In this document: one piece after another, positions 1 to 8,959 of the stretch
How positions within the stretch are numbered: the first letter of the stretch is position 1
How the letters are laid out: each line of letters starts with the position of its first letter
DNA from: Bacillota bacterium
GTDB lineage: Bacteria > Bacillota > Clostridia > Acetivibrionales > DSM-1351
Assembly (NCBI GenBank): GCA_023412275.1
Contig: JAEYNY010000033.1
Coordinates: 1-32,166 of the forward strand
DNA: 32,166 nucleotides
Direction: 5' to 3'
Made by a program: the position numbers and the translations under genes
The notes under the pieces: model-generated
What the model saw: the letters and a program-made list of their open reading frames with translations, nothing else
Databases searched by the model: none
What the model was told of the DNA's origin: nothing

Positions 1-1191
1 GGGGATGTTGGTTCAGGAAAGACAATGATTGCAGTTTTGGCACTATTTAAAGCTGTTAAGTGTGGTTATCAGGGAGCTTTAATGGTACCCACTGAAATAT
101 TGGCAGAACAGCATTTTAAATCTATAAAGAGCTTGTTTGACTACTTTGGTGTTTCAGTTGATTTACTATCCAGCAGTCTGACGAAAAAGCAGAAGCAATT
201 GATAGTAGAAGAACTAAAAGAAGGAAAAACTGATGTAGTTATTGGAACTCATGCACTTATAGAGGATTATGTAGAATTTAAACAGTTGGGGCTTGTTATC
301 ACTGATGAACAGCACAGATTCGGGGTTCGCCAAAGGACGATATTGACAGAAAAAGGTCAGAATCCTGATGTTTTGGTTATGACTGCAACGCCGATTCCTA
401 GGACCCTAGCACTTATTTTATACGGAGACCTGGATATTTCAATAATTGATGAACTTCCGCCGGGAAGAAAACCAATTAAAACATACTCCGTAAATGAAAC
501 TATGAGGGAAAGAATTAACACATTTGTAAGGGAAAAAGTAAAAGAAGGCAGGCAGGTATATATCGTTTGTCCCCTTGTAGAAGAATCTGAAGAGATTGAG
601 GCGAAATCAGCAGTAGTTACTGCAGAAGATATAAGTAAAAGTGTATTTCGAGATTTAAACGTAGGAATTATTCATGGAAAAATGAAATCTTCTGAAAAAG
701 AAGAGATAATGAAGAGATTTGTTTCAGGTGAAATAAGTATTCTTGTATCTACAACTATAATAGAGGTTGGTGTAAATGTACCTAATGCTACAGTCATGAT
801 TATAGAAAATGCTGAAAGATTTGGTCTGGCACAATTGCATCAATTGAGGGGGAGAGTCGGCAGAGGAGATGAGCAATCTTTCTGTATTTTGTTTAACCAA
901 TCAAACTCAAAGGTTGCAAAGGAAAGAATGAAAATTATGACTCACTCAAACGACGGTTTTGTAATATCAGAAAAGGACTTGGAAATAAGAGGTCCCGGTG
1001 AATTTTTTGGTACCAAACAGCACGGTCTGCCCGAATTAAAAATAGCGAATCTGTACAAGGATATGGAGATTTTAAAGCAGGCTCAGAATAGCGCAATGGA
1101 GATTATTCAGGCTGATCCGGGCCTTATGAAACATAGTGAACTGAAAAAATACCTTGCCGAGTATTTTGGAGACAAGGTTACATTATCATAA
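1..1191 (+). CDS. recG: ATP-dependent DNA helicase RecG, C-terminal part (5' truncated by window)
   Basis: RecG is a superfamily 2 DNA helicase that remodels stalled forks and Holliday junctions. The reading frame is open from base 1, so the gene starts before the window; the first ATG at base 25 is internal. The visible part opens with Walker A (GDVGSGKT), followed by the DEQH-type Walker B (TDEQHRFGV), motif III (TATPIPRTLAL), and the second RecA-like domain with TTIIEVGVNVPNA and the QLHQLRGRVGRG motif. The C-terminal tail (GPGEFFGTKQHGLPEL) is typical of RecG rather than of PriA or Mfd. The N-terminal wedge domain is missing because of the window edge, not because the gene is broken. It is followed after 21 bases by rsmD, probably in one operon. 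Confidence 0.95.
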   Translation, partial: GDVGSGKTMIAVLALFKAVKCGYQGALMVPTEILAEQHFKSIKSLFDYFGVSVDLLSSSLTKKQKQLIVEELKEGKTDVVIGTHALIEDYVEFKQLGLVITDEQHRFGVRQRTILTEKGQNPDVLVMTATPIPRTLALILYGDLDISIIDELPPGRKPIKTYSVNETMRERINTFVREKVKEGRQVYIVCPLVEESEEIEAKSAVVTAEDISKSVFRDLNVGIIHGKMKSSEKEEIMKRFVSGEISILVSTTIIEVGVNVPNATVMIIENAERFGLAQLHQLRGRVGRGDEQSFCILFNQSNSKVAKERMKIMTHSNDGFVISEKDLEIRGPGEFFGTKQHGLPELKIANLYKDMEILKQAQNSAMEIIQADPGLMKHSELKKYLAEYFGDKVTLS

Positions 1192-1212
1192 TAGAAGTTA
1201 GGTGTGATTAGC

Positions 1213-1767
1213 ATGCTGAGAGTAATTTCAGGAAGTGCCAAAGGTCTAAAGCTATTTACTTTGGAAGGGATGAACACAAGGCCCACTACAGATAGGGTAA
1301 AAGAAAATCTATTTAATATAATAGCACCGTATATACCCGGTTCAAACATACTGGATTTGTTCGCAGGAACAGGAAGCCTTGGCATTGAGGCATTGAGCAG
1401 AGGTGCAAGCAGTGCTGTATTTTGTGACGGGTGTGAACAAAGTACAGATATTATAACTAAAAACCTACAACATACAAAATTAATGGATAAATCTGAGGTT
1501 TTTTTGGGAGATGCACAAATAATACTGAAAAAACTCTCCCAACTAAGTAAAAAGTTTGATATAATTTTTTTAGACCCTCCATATAAAAAGGAAATTGTAC
1601 CAAGAATTTTACAAGATCTTGAAAACTATGGAGTACTGGATGAAAAAGTTTTAATATCTGTCGAAACAGATATAGAAGATCAACTGCCTCAGGAAACAGG
1701 CACACTTTGTATTTCCAGACAGCAGATTTACGGAAAGACTAAATTAACTTTTTACAAAAGAATTTAA
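1213..1767 (+). CDS. rsmD: 16S rRNA (guanine(966)-N2)-methyltransferase RsmD
   Basis: Methylates G966 of 16S rRNA using S-adenosylmethionine. The 184-residue protein starts MLRVISGSAKG, the usual RsmD start, and has the SAM-binding motif I LDLFAGTGSLGIEALSRGA at about residues 48-65 and the catalytic DPPY motif at residues 121-124. I chose ATG 1213 over the upstream GTG 1204 because an AGGTG ribosome binding site (1200-1204) sits 8 bases before the ATG and would overlap the GTG. Downstream coaD follows after 20 bases. The order rsmD-coaD-ylbJ matches ylbH-ylbI-ylbJ of Bacillus subtilis, except that ylbJ is inverted here. Confidence 0.94.
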   Translation: MLRVISGSAKGLKLFTLEGMNTRPTTDRVKENLFNIIAPYIPGSNILDLFAGTGSLGIEALSRGASSAVFCDGCEQSTDIITKNLQHTKLMDKSEVFLGDAQIILKKLSQLSKKFDIIFLDPPYKKEIVPRILQDLENYGVLDEKVLISVETDIEDQLPQETGTLCISRQQIYGKTKLTFYKRI

Positions 1768-1787
1768 ATTTCAAGGATGATAAAATA

Positions 1788-2270
1788 ATGAACACATTTA
1801 TATATCCCGGAAGTTTTGATCCTGTTACAAATGGTCATTTAGATATAATTGAGAGAGCATCAAAAATTTGTGACAAACTTATTGTTGCAGTATTAATTAA
1901 TCATAGTAAAAATCCTCTCTTTTCTATTGAAGAACGGGTTAACTTATTAAAAAAGGTAGTTAAGGATAGCACGAATGTTGAAATTGAATGTTTTTCAGGG
2001 TTACTGGTTGACTTTGTAAAGGAAAAAAACGCTAATGTAATAATTAAAGGCCTGCGGGCTGTGTCGGATTTTGAGTATGAGCTGCAGATGGCATTGTTGA
2101 ACAAAAATCAGGCGCCAGACATTGAAACACTCTTTATGATGTCAAGTATAAACTATTCTTTTTTAAGCTCAAGTATGGTAAAAGAGCTTGCCAGACATGG
2201 AGGAAATATAAGTGGCCTGGTACCTGAATGTATAGAAAAAGACATTATTGATAAATTTAAACTCAAATAA
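1788..2270 (+). CDS. coaD: Phosphopantetheine adenylyltransferase
   Basis: Catalyses the penultimate step of coenzyme A synthesis, 4'-phosphopantetheine + ATP to dephospho-CoA. The 160-residue product is full length for the family. It has the nucleotidyltransferase signature YPGSFDPVTNGHLDI (TNGH at residues 14-17), an IKGLRAVSDFEYE segment, and the C-terminal SSSMVKEL that stands for the usual SST-x-VRE motif. It starts at an ATG 8 bases after an AAGGA-type site. It lies between rsmD and a coiled-coil gene, all on the same strand with short gaps, so co-transcription is likely. Confidence 0.96.
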   Translation: MNTFIYPGSFDPVTNGHLDIIERASKICDKLIVAVLINHSKNPLFSIEERVNLLKKVVKDSTNVEIECFSGLLVDFVKEKNANVIIKGLRAVSDFEYELQMALLNKNQAPDIETLFMMSSINYSFLSSSMVKELARHGGNISGLVPECIEKDIIDKFKLK

Positions 2271-2288
2271 CCCGGGGAGGTTTATGAT

Positions 2289-2726
2289 ATGGAGATTTTA
2301 ACTATACTGGAAACATTGGAGGAACTTGTTGAGAAAAGTCCAAGTGTACCTTTCTCAGGAAAATGTCTTCTGGATAGGGAAGAAATACTTGAAATAATTA
2401 AAGAGATGAGGCTTAAGCTACCAGACGACATAAAGCAGGCAAAATGGGTTAAGGAAGAACGCCAGAGGATTTTGCTGGAAGCACAGAGGGAAGCAACCAA
2501 TATAATGAAGGATGCTGAAAATAAAATTGCATCACTTGTTGACGAACATGAAATTACAAAAAAAGCTTATGAACAGTCCAATGAAATCATTGCAGCTGCA
2601 CAGAAAAATGCCAGAGAAGTGCGTTTAGGTGCCAGAGAGTACGCAGACGGTGTTCTAAATAAAGTTGAAGATATACTGTCTGAAGCTGCTGAGGTTATCA
2701 GGACAAACAGGGAAGAACTAAAATAA
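2289..2726 (+). CDS. Small coiled-coil protein, resembling ATPase E/H or F0 b stalk subunits
   Basis: A soluble 145-residue protein with no signal peptide or membrane span. Residues 1-50 are acidic. Residues 50-145 are a charged helical stretch rich in Ala, Glu and Lys (for example LEAQREATNIMKDAENKIASL), which should form a coiled coil like V-type ATPase stalk subunits or DivIVA-like proteins. There is no other ATPase subunit nearby, so that likeness is probably only structural. Similar genes sit after coaD in other Clostridia, to my knowledge without known function. The GGAGG site (2276-2280) lies 8 bases before the ATG. The last 9 bases overlap the convergent ylbJ end. I do not know its role; a structural or cell-division scaffold is one possibility. 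Confidence 0.8.
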   Translation: MEILTILETLEELVEKSPSVPFSGKCLLDREEILEIIKEMRLKLPDDIKQAKWVKEERQRILLEAQREATNIMKDAENKIASLVDEHEITKKAYEQSNEIIAAAQKNAREVRLGAREYADGVLNKVEDILSEAAEVIRTNREELK

Positions 2727-4010
2727 GTTTTTCCTTGACACAAAAGTAGTTGTACATATATAAATAACGGAAATCAACAGCATTATTACTGATATTAACA
2801 AGACAGAATGAAAAGATGATTGTAATATGCTTTTCCAGTTATCTGAAAATACCTTTTCTGAATTGGCAAATACAGAAGATGTTTTGTGAATGAAGCTGCT
2901 GAATAATTGATAACCTATAAAAGTATATATGCATGAAATAATTCCTTGGAGAGCTTTGCCTAGTATATACGGCTTTGCACTTATATCGGAGCCGTTTATT
3001 ACGCTTAAAACCTGAGCATGTACTGATAGACCTGCCCAACCTATTATCAGGCTGACGGTACATAGTTTAATAACCAAGTCTGCATTTGCTAAGTTGATAA
3101 GGTTGGCACCGGTGGTTATTTCAAAAAAACCACAAAAAATTCCTTCTAATAGTTGCCTCCCAATACCCAATTTGTCAAGTAAAGCCGGGGCTCCACCGCA
3201 TACCCACCCGCTAATTCCGCTAGAAATCAGAATATTTATTAAAACTGAAAAAAATATAATAAATCCTCCTATAGCTAAGATGGTTGATATGGAATTCTTT
3301 ACGCATTCGCCAAAAAGAGTGTATGGATTTATATCCGAGTTTTTGAGTTTTTTAAGTTCAATTCTGATTTTTTGTGACATCTTTAAATAAGGTTTTTTAG
3401 GACTTTTCTCAGAACTTTTGTAGTATCTGAAAATAAATCCTACTGTAAGGCAAGCCGCAACATGACTAATATATAGAAGGTAACCTACTGCCGGCATATT
3501 GAACATTCCCACTGCTACAGCTCCCATAATAAACAGGGGGCCCGAATTATTGGTGAAGGTCAGAAGCCTCTCGGCCTCAGTTTTAGATATAAGGTTCTGC
3601 CTTTTCAAATCGCTTGTAATAGAAGCACCTATTGGATAGCCACTTACAATACCCATAGCAAGTGCAAAAGAGCCGCACCCTGGTATATTAAAAATCGGAC
3701 GCATTACCGGTTCCATTATTATACCTGCAAATCCAATAAAACCTGAACGGTTTAGCAATTGTGAAGCAACAAAAAATGGAAAAAGAGATGGGAAAACGAC
3801 TTCCAACCATAGATGGATACCTTTTGAAGCTGAAGAAACTGCTGTCTTTGGAAAAAATATCAGAGCTATAATAAATAGTGCAGCACAAAGAGGTAGAACA
3901 CACTTTTTAATATATTTGAAAATTTTACTTTTATTGCAAAAATAGAAAGCTAACACAAAAGCAATGAAAGATGAAAATAAAAAATAATTCATTTTTAATT
4001 GATACCGCAC
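2718..4010 (-). CDS. ylbJ: Sporulation integral membrane protein YlbJ
   Basis: A polytopic membrane protein of 430 residues with about nine or ten hydrophobic segments and a nucleoside-recognition (Gate) type core, including LWLEVVFPSLFPFFVASQLL and the glycine-rich SGYPIGASIT segment. In Bacillus subtilis ylbJ is needed for heat-resistant spores, which suggests that this organism sporulates. Neighbourhood with rsmD and coaD supports the assignment. The start is uncertain. GTG 4010 has an AAGGAT-like sequence 10 to 12 bases upstream, while ATG 3992 (MNYFLF) has no obvious site, so I kept the GTG. The gene end overlaps the convergent coiled-coil gene by 9 bases, with no room for a terminator between them. 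Confidence 0.87.
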   Translation of the reverse strand: MRYQLKMNYFLFSSFIAFVLAFYFCNKSKIFKYIKKCVLPLCAALFIIALIFFPKTAVSSASKGIHLWLEVVFPSLFPFFVASQLLNRSGFIGFAGIIMEPVMRPIFNIPGCGSFALAMGIVSGYPIGASITSDLKRQNLISKTEAERLLTFTNNSGPLFIMGAVAVGMFNMPAVGYLLYISHVAACLTVGFIFRYYKSSEKSPKKPYLKMSQKIRIELKKLKNSDINPYTLFGECVKNSISTILAIGGFIIFFSVLINILISSGISGWVCGGAPALLDKLGIGRQLLEGIFCGFFEITTGANLINLANADLVIKLCTVSLIIGWAGLSVHAQVLSVINGSDISAKPYILGKALQGIISCIYTFIGYQLFSSFIHKTSSVFANSEKVFSDNWKSILQSSFHSVLLISVIMLLISVIYICTTTFVSRKNLF

Positions 4011-4070
4011 TTATTAGAATATCCTTTTCTAATATATACCTGTACTATTTATATTATAACTTCAAATTAA

Positions 4071-4106
4071 AAAGCCATTGTTTTCATGGTCGAAAACAAT
4101 GGCTTT
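4071..4106 (-). terminator. Rho-independent terminator after ilvE
   Basis: A perfect 15-bp stem (4071-4085 with 4092-4106) around a 6-base loop, followed on the minus strand by a T-rich run. It lies 17 bases after the ilvE stop and separates ilvE from ylbJ. Confidence 0.9.
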
Positions 4107-4122
4107 TCTAATCAAAAATTAA

Positions 4123-5187
4123 TTATTTAACTATCTGTGTCCAGCCAAAAGTATCTTCAAGTTCACCACTTTGAATTCCGGTGATTGTATCATATACTTG
4201 TTGAGCTACAGGTCCTATTTTTCCACCGTTTACAGTAATAACATTACCGTCCCAGTTGAATTCACCTATAGGAGAGATAACAGCTGCTGTACCGGTACCG
4301 AATGCCTCATCCAATTTTCCTGCTGCGTGTGCATCATATAGTTCCTGAATTGATATTCTGCGTTCAGTAACTTTTATACCAGATTTCTTCAGCAATTCAA
4401 TAGTTGACATACGAGTAATACCCGGAAGAATTGAGCCTTCAAGGGATGGAGTTATAACTTCTCCGTCTATCTTGAAAAATACATTCATAGTTCCTACTTC
4501 TTCTATATATTTCTTTTCAATACCATCTAGCCAAAGAACTTGAGTATACCCGGAATGTTTAGCTTCAACCTGTGCTTTAAGACTTGATGCATAGTTTGCA
4601 ACTGTTTTTGCAAATCCTAATCCACCTTTTACTGCACGCACATATTTGCTTTCAACATAAATTTTTACAGGATTCATTCCTTCCTTGTAATAAGCTCCAA
4701 CAGGTGAAAGAATTACTATAAACTTGTAAGTATCAGAAGGTCTTACACCAAGGAATGGATCTGTTGCAATTATAAAAGGACGTATGTACAAAGATGTACC
4801 CGGAGCATCAGGAATCCAGTCGGAATCAACATTTACCAGTTCTTTAATAGCTTGTACACCAAAGTCCTCATCAATTCTGGGTATTACAAGACGTTCATTT
4901 GAACTGTTTACTCTTGCCATATTTTTATCTGGTCTGAAAAGAAGAATATGACCGTTTTTAGCTTTGTATGCTTTTAAACCTTCAAATATAGCTTGACCAT
5001 AATGAAGAACCATTGAAGCCGGGTCCATTTCTAAAGGAGCATATGGCACTATTCTCGGGTCATGCCAGCCTTTTCCTTCAGTATAATCCATAATGAACAT
5101 ATGGTCTGTAAAATATGTTCCAAATCCCAAATTGTTCTGATCAGGTTTTTGTTTAGGATTTGTAGTTTTGGTAATAGAAATATTCAT
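4123..5187 (-). CDS. ilvE: Branched-chain amino acid aminotransferase (type II)
   Basis: Transfers the amino group between glutamate and the 2-oxo acids of Leu, Ile and Val; PLP-dependent, cytosolic. At 354 residues it has the length of type II (eukaryote-like) BCATs, longer than E. coli IlvE. The segment LHYGQAIFEGLKAYK (about 61-75) and RPFIIATDPFLGVRP are typical, and K194 in GFAKTVANYA aligns with the PLP-binding lysine of the human enzyme. The EEVGTMNVFF and GTGTAAVISP segments also fit. It starts at an ATG after a GGGAG site. It is a single gene with its own terminator. No T-box or other known riboswitch is visible upstream. Confidence 0.95.
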   Translation of the reverse strand: MNISITKTTNPKQKPDQNNLGFGTYFTDHMFIMDYTEGKGWHDPRIVPYAPLEMDPASMVLHYGQAIFEGLKAYKAKNGHILLFRPDKNMARVNSSNERLVIPRIDEDFGVQAIKELVNVDSDWIPDAPGTSLYIRPFIIATDPFLGVRPSDTYKFIVILSPVGAYYKEGMNPVKIYVESKYVRAVKGGLGFAKTVANYASSLKAQVEAKHSGYTQVLWLDGIEKKYIEEVGTMNVFFKIDGEVITPSLEGSILPGITRMSTIELLKKSGIKVTERRISIQELYDAHAAGKLDEAFGTGTAAVISPIGEFNWDGNVITVNGGKIGPVAQQVYDTITGIQSGELEDTFGWTQIVK

Positions 5188-5267
5188 TTTCGTATTACTC
5201 CCTTCTCTATAATTTATTTAGCAAAATTTGATAATTTATAAGAAAGTATCAATCAATTTAAGTGAAA

Positions 5268-5304
5268 ATTCTAGATTTATTATGCTACTTTTCAATTGAA
5301 AAGT
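5268..5304 (-). promoter_or_regulatory. Candidate ilvE promoter overlapped by an 18-bp palindrome
   Basis: On the minus strand TTGAAA (5295-5290) and TAGAAT (5273-5268) are 16 bases apart. The -35 lies inside the perfect palindrome ACTTTTCAATTGAAAAGT (5287-5304), a possible repressor site. The boxes are moderate matches and the protein that would bind is unknown. Confidence 0.4.
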
Positions 5305-5439
5305 CTATAGAAAATGGGAATTTAGTTAAGCACATTGCTAAAATGATGTTAATAAGCAGAATTTTGTGGTATATTTATACAATAATTCAATATATTATTC
5401 ATTTCTTATAATTATATAATTTTCAAAAGGGGGACATAT

Positions 5440-5955
5440 ATGAAAAACGATAAGATTGGAATGATTACAAGAACTGCGGTTCTTCTTGCTGTTGTAGTTG
5501 TGGTACAGATGGTTGGGAGAAGCCTTCCCTTTAATAATTTTATAGTCGGTCCGTTGGTTAATTTGTGTGTGCTAGTAGCTGCAATGACTGCCGGAATTGG
5601 AGGTGGGGTAGCAATTGCAGTATTATCTCCCTTTACATCACTAATAAATAACCATGCGCCACTGGCATCTGCATTGCTTTTGTATGCTCCCGTAATATCG
5701 GTAGCAAACCTTATATTGGTAATAGTATTTTACTTCCTATATAACAAAAACAAATATGCGGGTGTTATTTTAGGTTCTATTTTAAAGTTTGGATTTTTGT
5801 ATGGTTCAATTAATTTGTTTCTGAATATATTCCAATTCCCGAAGTTTGCCAAAACACTTTTGGCTCTGTTCAGCTGGCCACAGCTTGTAACTGCTTTGGT
5901 AGGGGGATTCATTGCAATACCGGTGATCACCAGATTAAGAAAGGCAATAAAATAG
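5440..5955 (+). CDS. ECF transporter S component (substrate-binding membrane subunit)
   Basis: A very hydrophobic 171-residue protein with about five or six membrane helices, starting MKNDKIGMITRTAVLLAVVVV. Length and pattern fit the S components of energy-coupling factor transporters, which bind vitamins or similar small nutrients and share an EcfA/EcfT module encoded elsewhere. There are no EcfA or EcfT genes here. The substrate cannot be read from the sequence, and I see no vitamin riboswitch in the 250-base region upstream. The start is an ATG after an AAAGGGGG site. A terminator follows directly, so it is a single-gene unit. Confidence 0.75.
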   Translation: MKNDKIGMITRTAVLLAVVVVVQMVGRSLPFNNFIVGPLVNLCVLVAAMTAGIGGGVAIAVLSPFTSLINNHAPLASALLLYAPVISVANLILVIVFYFLYNKNKYAGVILGSILKFGFLYGSINLFLNIFQFPKFAKTLLALFSWPQLVTALVGGFIAIPVITRLRKAIK

Positions 5956-5975
5956 TTAATATAAACAAAATATGG

Positions 5976-6017
5976 GCTGTACCTTTGAAGAGTGAAGATT
6001 TCAAGGGTACAGCTTTT
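5976..6017 (+). terminator. Rho-independent terminator after the ECF S component
   Basis: A 14-bp stem with one G-T pair (5976-5989 with 5999-6012), a 9-base loop, then TTTTT. It closes the S-component transcript. Confidence 0.88.
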
Positions 6018-6033
6018 TGCTTATATTATCAAA

Positions 6034-6115
6034 AATTGGATCGGTGTAAAATATCCAAATTGGATGTTTTTCTCAAAACAATTATGACTTATAATAAAAT
6101 TGGATGATACCAATT
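6034..6115 (+). promoter_or_regulatory. Promoter of the MocR gene with three AATTGGAT repeats
   Basis: AATTGGAT occurs three times (6034-6041, 6058-6065, 6098-6105). The second is half of a palindrome, ATCCAA-A-TTGGAT (6053-6065). The third is half of AATTGG-N6-CCAATT (6098-6115). A TATAAT box (6090-6095) lies between the last two; no good -35 is seen. The layout suggests autoregulation by the GntR-type domain encoded 65 bases downstream. Confidence 0.5.
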
Positions 6116-6179
6116 CATAGAACTATTTAATTTCCAATTATTTACATAAAGTATATTAGTAAGCTAAGGAGGGGTAAAA

Positions 6180-7700
6180 ATGGATATTATAATAAACAGA
6201 GAATCAAAAACTCCTATATACTTGCAAATAAAAAAACAGATAGAACACCAGATTGCAGTTGGCAAGCTACCAGCAAATTTCATTTTACCTGCTGAAAGGA
6301 CACTAAGCACGAAACTTGGTGTAAACAGGAGTACAGTTGTTAAAGCGTATATGGAGCTTAAAGCTGATGGGCTGGTCGAGTCACGAATAGGCAGTGGAAC
6401 TGTAGTTCTTGCACCACTGACAAAAGATATTGCTCAGGAGAAAATGTACATACCGCCATTAAGGTGGGGACAGTTTGAAAGCAAGAGATCTGCAAGATCA
6501 GGAGAGCAAACAATCAATAATATATTATCAGTATTTGAAAAAGAAAGAATTATCTCCTTTGCATCGGGTATTTCTTCTGAAGACGCCTGTGATATTAATC
6601 TTATGAAAAATTTGAACACTCAGATAATACAAAAATACAGAGAGAAGCTGTTTATGCCTACTCCGGTTGATGGAAGTATTGACCTGAAAACGGCAATCAA
6701 GGCATACATACAGGAAAATGGTATTAATGCTGGAACAAAACAAATAATGGTTACATCAGGATCACAGCAGTCTATAGAGTTCTTTGCACGGACGATTATA
6801 GAACCGGGTGATGTAGTTCTTGTAGAGGAACCTACGTATATAGGTGCCATACAAGCCTTTGAAAGTTATGATGCAAAAATTATAGGAATACCAATGGATG
6901 ATGAGGGAATAAGGCTGGATATTCTGGAATCCTGTCTTGTAAAGTACAGACCGAAATTTATATATACTCAGCCTAATTTTCATAACCCGACGGGAATATC
7001 CATGAGCCTCGAAAGAAGAAAAGGACTTCTGAAGCTTGCATATTATTATAATTTGCCAATTCTTGAGGATGATCCTTATGGTGAATTATATTATAGTGGC
7101 AACCAATTACCTTCTCTGAAAAGCTTGGACAATAACGACTATGTAGTTTACCTCAGCTCATTTTCAAAAACAATTTCATTCAGTCTAAGAGTAGGTTTTG
7201 TTGTGGCAAGTGAAAATATTATAGGTCGGTTTATTCAGTTTAAACAGATTACGGATATACAGACAAGTACACATTCGCAGTTTATAATCAATGAATTTTT
7301 AAATGGTGGGCATATGGGGCCACATATAGATTATTTAAGAAGAATATATAAGAGCAAAAGAGATTTGATGCTAAATGAATTAAACAAAGGTAACTTGGAC
7401 GGTATGACAATAACCGTCCCAAAGGGAGGATATTTTATATGGCTCAGGCTTCCTGATTATATACGCATGAATGAATTTGTCAAAGGCTTGGCAGATAAAG
7501 GTGTTGTGGTGATGCTGGGGGATATATTCTATCCGGGTTATAGTATTGATGGTAACTATATAAGGCTTAATTTTTCCTATCCAAGTGAAAAGGACATAAA
7601 AGAGGGTATTTCTATTTTAAAGAATTGCATAAAGCAGTACTCCACAGGTGGCTTAAAAAAGAAATATTCATTTGAAGCAGAGATTAATCCGTTTTTATAA
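6180..7700 (+). CDS. MocR-type GntR regulator with aminotransferase domain
   Basis: A 506-residue fusion. Residues 1-80 are a GntR winged helix (LPAERTLSTKLGVNRSTVVKAY, ending ESRIGSGTVV) and residues 120-490 are a fold-type I aminotransferase domain with NPTG (269-272), EDDPYGEL (296-303) and the PLP-binding K330 in YLSSFSKT. MocR proteins are PLP- or PLP-adduct-sensing transcription factors, often controlling a neighbouring PLP or amino-acid gene. The ATG follows AAGGAGGGG. A second aminotransferase follows after 24 bases, which is the likely regulatory target together with this gene itself. The aminotransferase core looks intact, so residual catalysis is possible. The effector is unknown. 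Confidence 0.88.
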   Translation: MDIIINRESKTPIYLQIKKQIEHQIAVGKLPANFILPAERTLSTKLGVNRSTVVKAYMELKADGLVESRIGSGTVVLAPLTKDIAQEKMYIPPLRWGQFESKRSARSGEQTINNILSVFEKERIISFASGISSEDACDINLMKNLNTQIIQKYREKLFMPTPVDGSIDLKTAIKAYIQENGINAGTKQIMVTSGSQQSIEFFARTIIEPGDVVLVEEPTYIGAIQAFESYDAKIIGIPMDDEGIRLDILESCLVKYRPKFIYTQPNFHNPTGISMSLERRKGLLKLAYYYNLPILEDDPYGELYYSGNQLPSLKSLDNNDYVVYLSSFSKTISFSLRVGFVVASENIIGRFIQFKQITDIQTSTHSQFIINEFLNGGHMGPHIDYLRRIYKSKRDLMLNELNKGNLDGMTITVPKGGYFIWLRLPDYIRMNEFVKGLADKGVVVMLGDIFYPGYSIDGNYIRLNFSYPSEKDIKEGISILKNCIKQYSTGGLKKKYSFEAEINPFL

Positions 7701-7724
7701 ATTCTATATAAAGGAGGGAATTTA

Positions 7725-8915
7725 ATGATAGATAATACGTTTGCGAGGAGAGCTCGTACACTTAAGGCATCTGAAGTAAGAGAACTACTGAAATTAACGG
7801 ATTCGCAGGACATAATATCCTTTGGTGGTGGTCTTCCGGCTGAGGAGACCTTTCCTGTCGAAGAAATGAAATTACTATGCCATGAGGTATTATCCCTAAA
7901 TGGAGCTAAAACAATGCAGTATGCAGTCTCGGAAGGATATCATGAACTACATAAAATTATTGCAGAGTTGATGAGAGAAAAAGGAATAGATGTGGAATCT
8001 GACGATATTCTGATAACATCAGGCTCTCAACAGGGTTTAGATCTTACCGCTAAGGTTTTTCTGGATGAGGGAGATGTTGTTCTCTGTGAGAGTCCTACTT
8101 ATCTATCTGCGATAAATGCATTTAACCCGTGTTACCCTGATTATATCGAAATCGAAATGGATGAAGAAGGTTTGATTATTGAGGACTTAAAAAACAAGCT
8201 AATTGAAAATAAAAACATAAAATTTTTGTATACTATACCTGACTACCAAAACCCTACGGGAAGGAGAATGAGTCTGGAGCGCCGTAGAGCTCTTATTGAT
8301 GTTGCCAATAATTATGACTTGATTATAGTTGAGGACAATCCCTATAGTGAACTTTGCTTTGATGGAAATAACTTTCCCCCCATAAAAAGCTTTGATACTG
8401 AGGGAAGAGTAATATACCTGAGCACTTTCTCAAAAACAGTTTGTCCCGGCTTCAGGGTTGGTTGGGTCAGTGCATCGAAAGAAATCTTAAAAAAATATAT
8501 TCTTTTAAAGCAGGGGACAGACCTGCATACCAACTTTTTTACGCAAATGCTTATTGCGCGTTATATAGAAAAATACGATATTAAAGCTCATATCAAAGAT
8601 AATATATTGATTTATAAAAAGCGAAAAGATACAATGCTAGATTCAATAAAGAGATATTTTCCCAAGGAAATATCCTACACTAACCCCCAGGGGGGGATGT
8701 TTTTGTGGGTTACTTTACCACAACGAATATCAAGCAGGGAGCTTCTAATTTGTGCAATGAAAAAAGGAGTAGCATTTGTACAGGGTAGTGCTTTTTATCC
8801 GGGAGGAGGACACGAAAATACAATGAGACTCAACTTTTCTGGACTTACAGAGGACAAAATTGTTAAGGGAGTCAAAATATTGGGAGAGCTTCTTACAGAG
8901 GAACTAAAGAAATAA
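7725..8915 (+). CDS. PLP-dependent aminotransferase class I/II (2-aminoadipate/aromatic aminotransferase type)
   Basis: A 396-residue fold-type I enzyme of the LysN/ARO8-like family, closely related to the MocR aminotransferase domain but without the DNA-binding part. It starts at FARRARTLKASEVRELL, continues ISFGGGLPAEETFP, and has ITSGSQQGLDL, NPTG (176-179), VEDNPYSEL (202-210) and the PLP-binding K237 in YLSTFSKTV. Such enzymes move amino groups between 2-aminoadipate, aromatic, branched or sulfur amino acids and 2-oxo acids; the substrate cannot be chosen from the sequence. The ATG follows AAAGGAGGG. It sits between the MocR gene and a cysteine desulfurase-like gene in an apparent operon. 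Confidence 0.87.
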   Translation: MIDNTFARRARTLKASEVRELLKLTDSQDIISFGGGLPAEETFPVEEMKLLCHEVLSLNGAKTMQYAVSEGYHELHKIIAELMREKGIDVESDDILITSGSQQGLDLTAKVFLDEGDVVLCESPTYLSAINAFNPCYPDYIEIEMDEEGLIIEDLKNKLIENKNIKFLYTIPDYQNPTGRRMSLERRRALIDVANNYDLIIVEDNPYSELCFDGNNFPPIKSFDTEGRVIYLSTFSKTVCPGFRVGWVSASKEILKKYILLKQGTDLHTNFFTQMLIARYIEKYDIKAHIKDNILIYKKRKDTMLDSIKRYFPKEISYTNPQGGMFLWVTLPQRISSRELLICAMKKGVAFVQGSAFYPGGGHENTMRLNFSGLTEDKIVKGVKILGELLTEELKK

Positions 8916-8959
8916 TAGTTTCATACCATATAATAAACCCAAAATAGTTGAGGTATATT

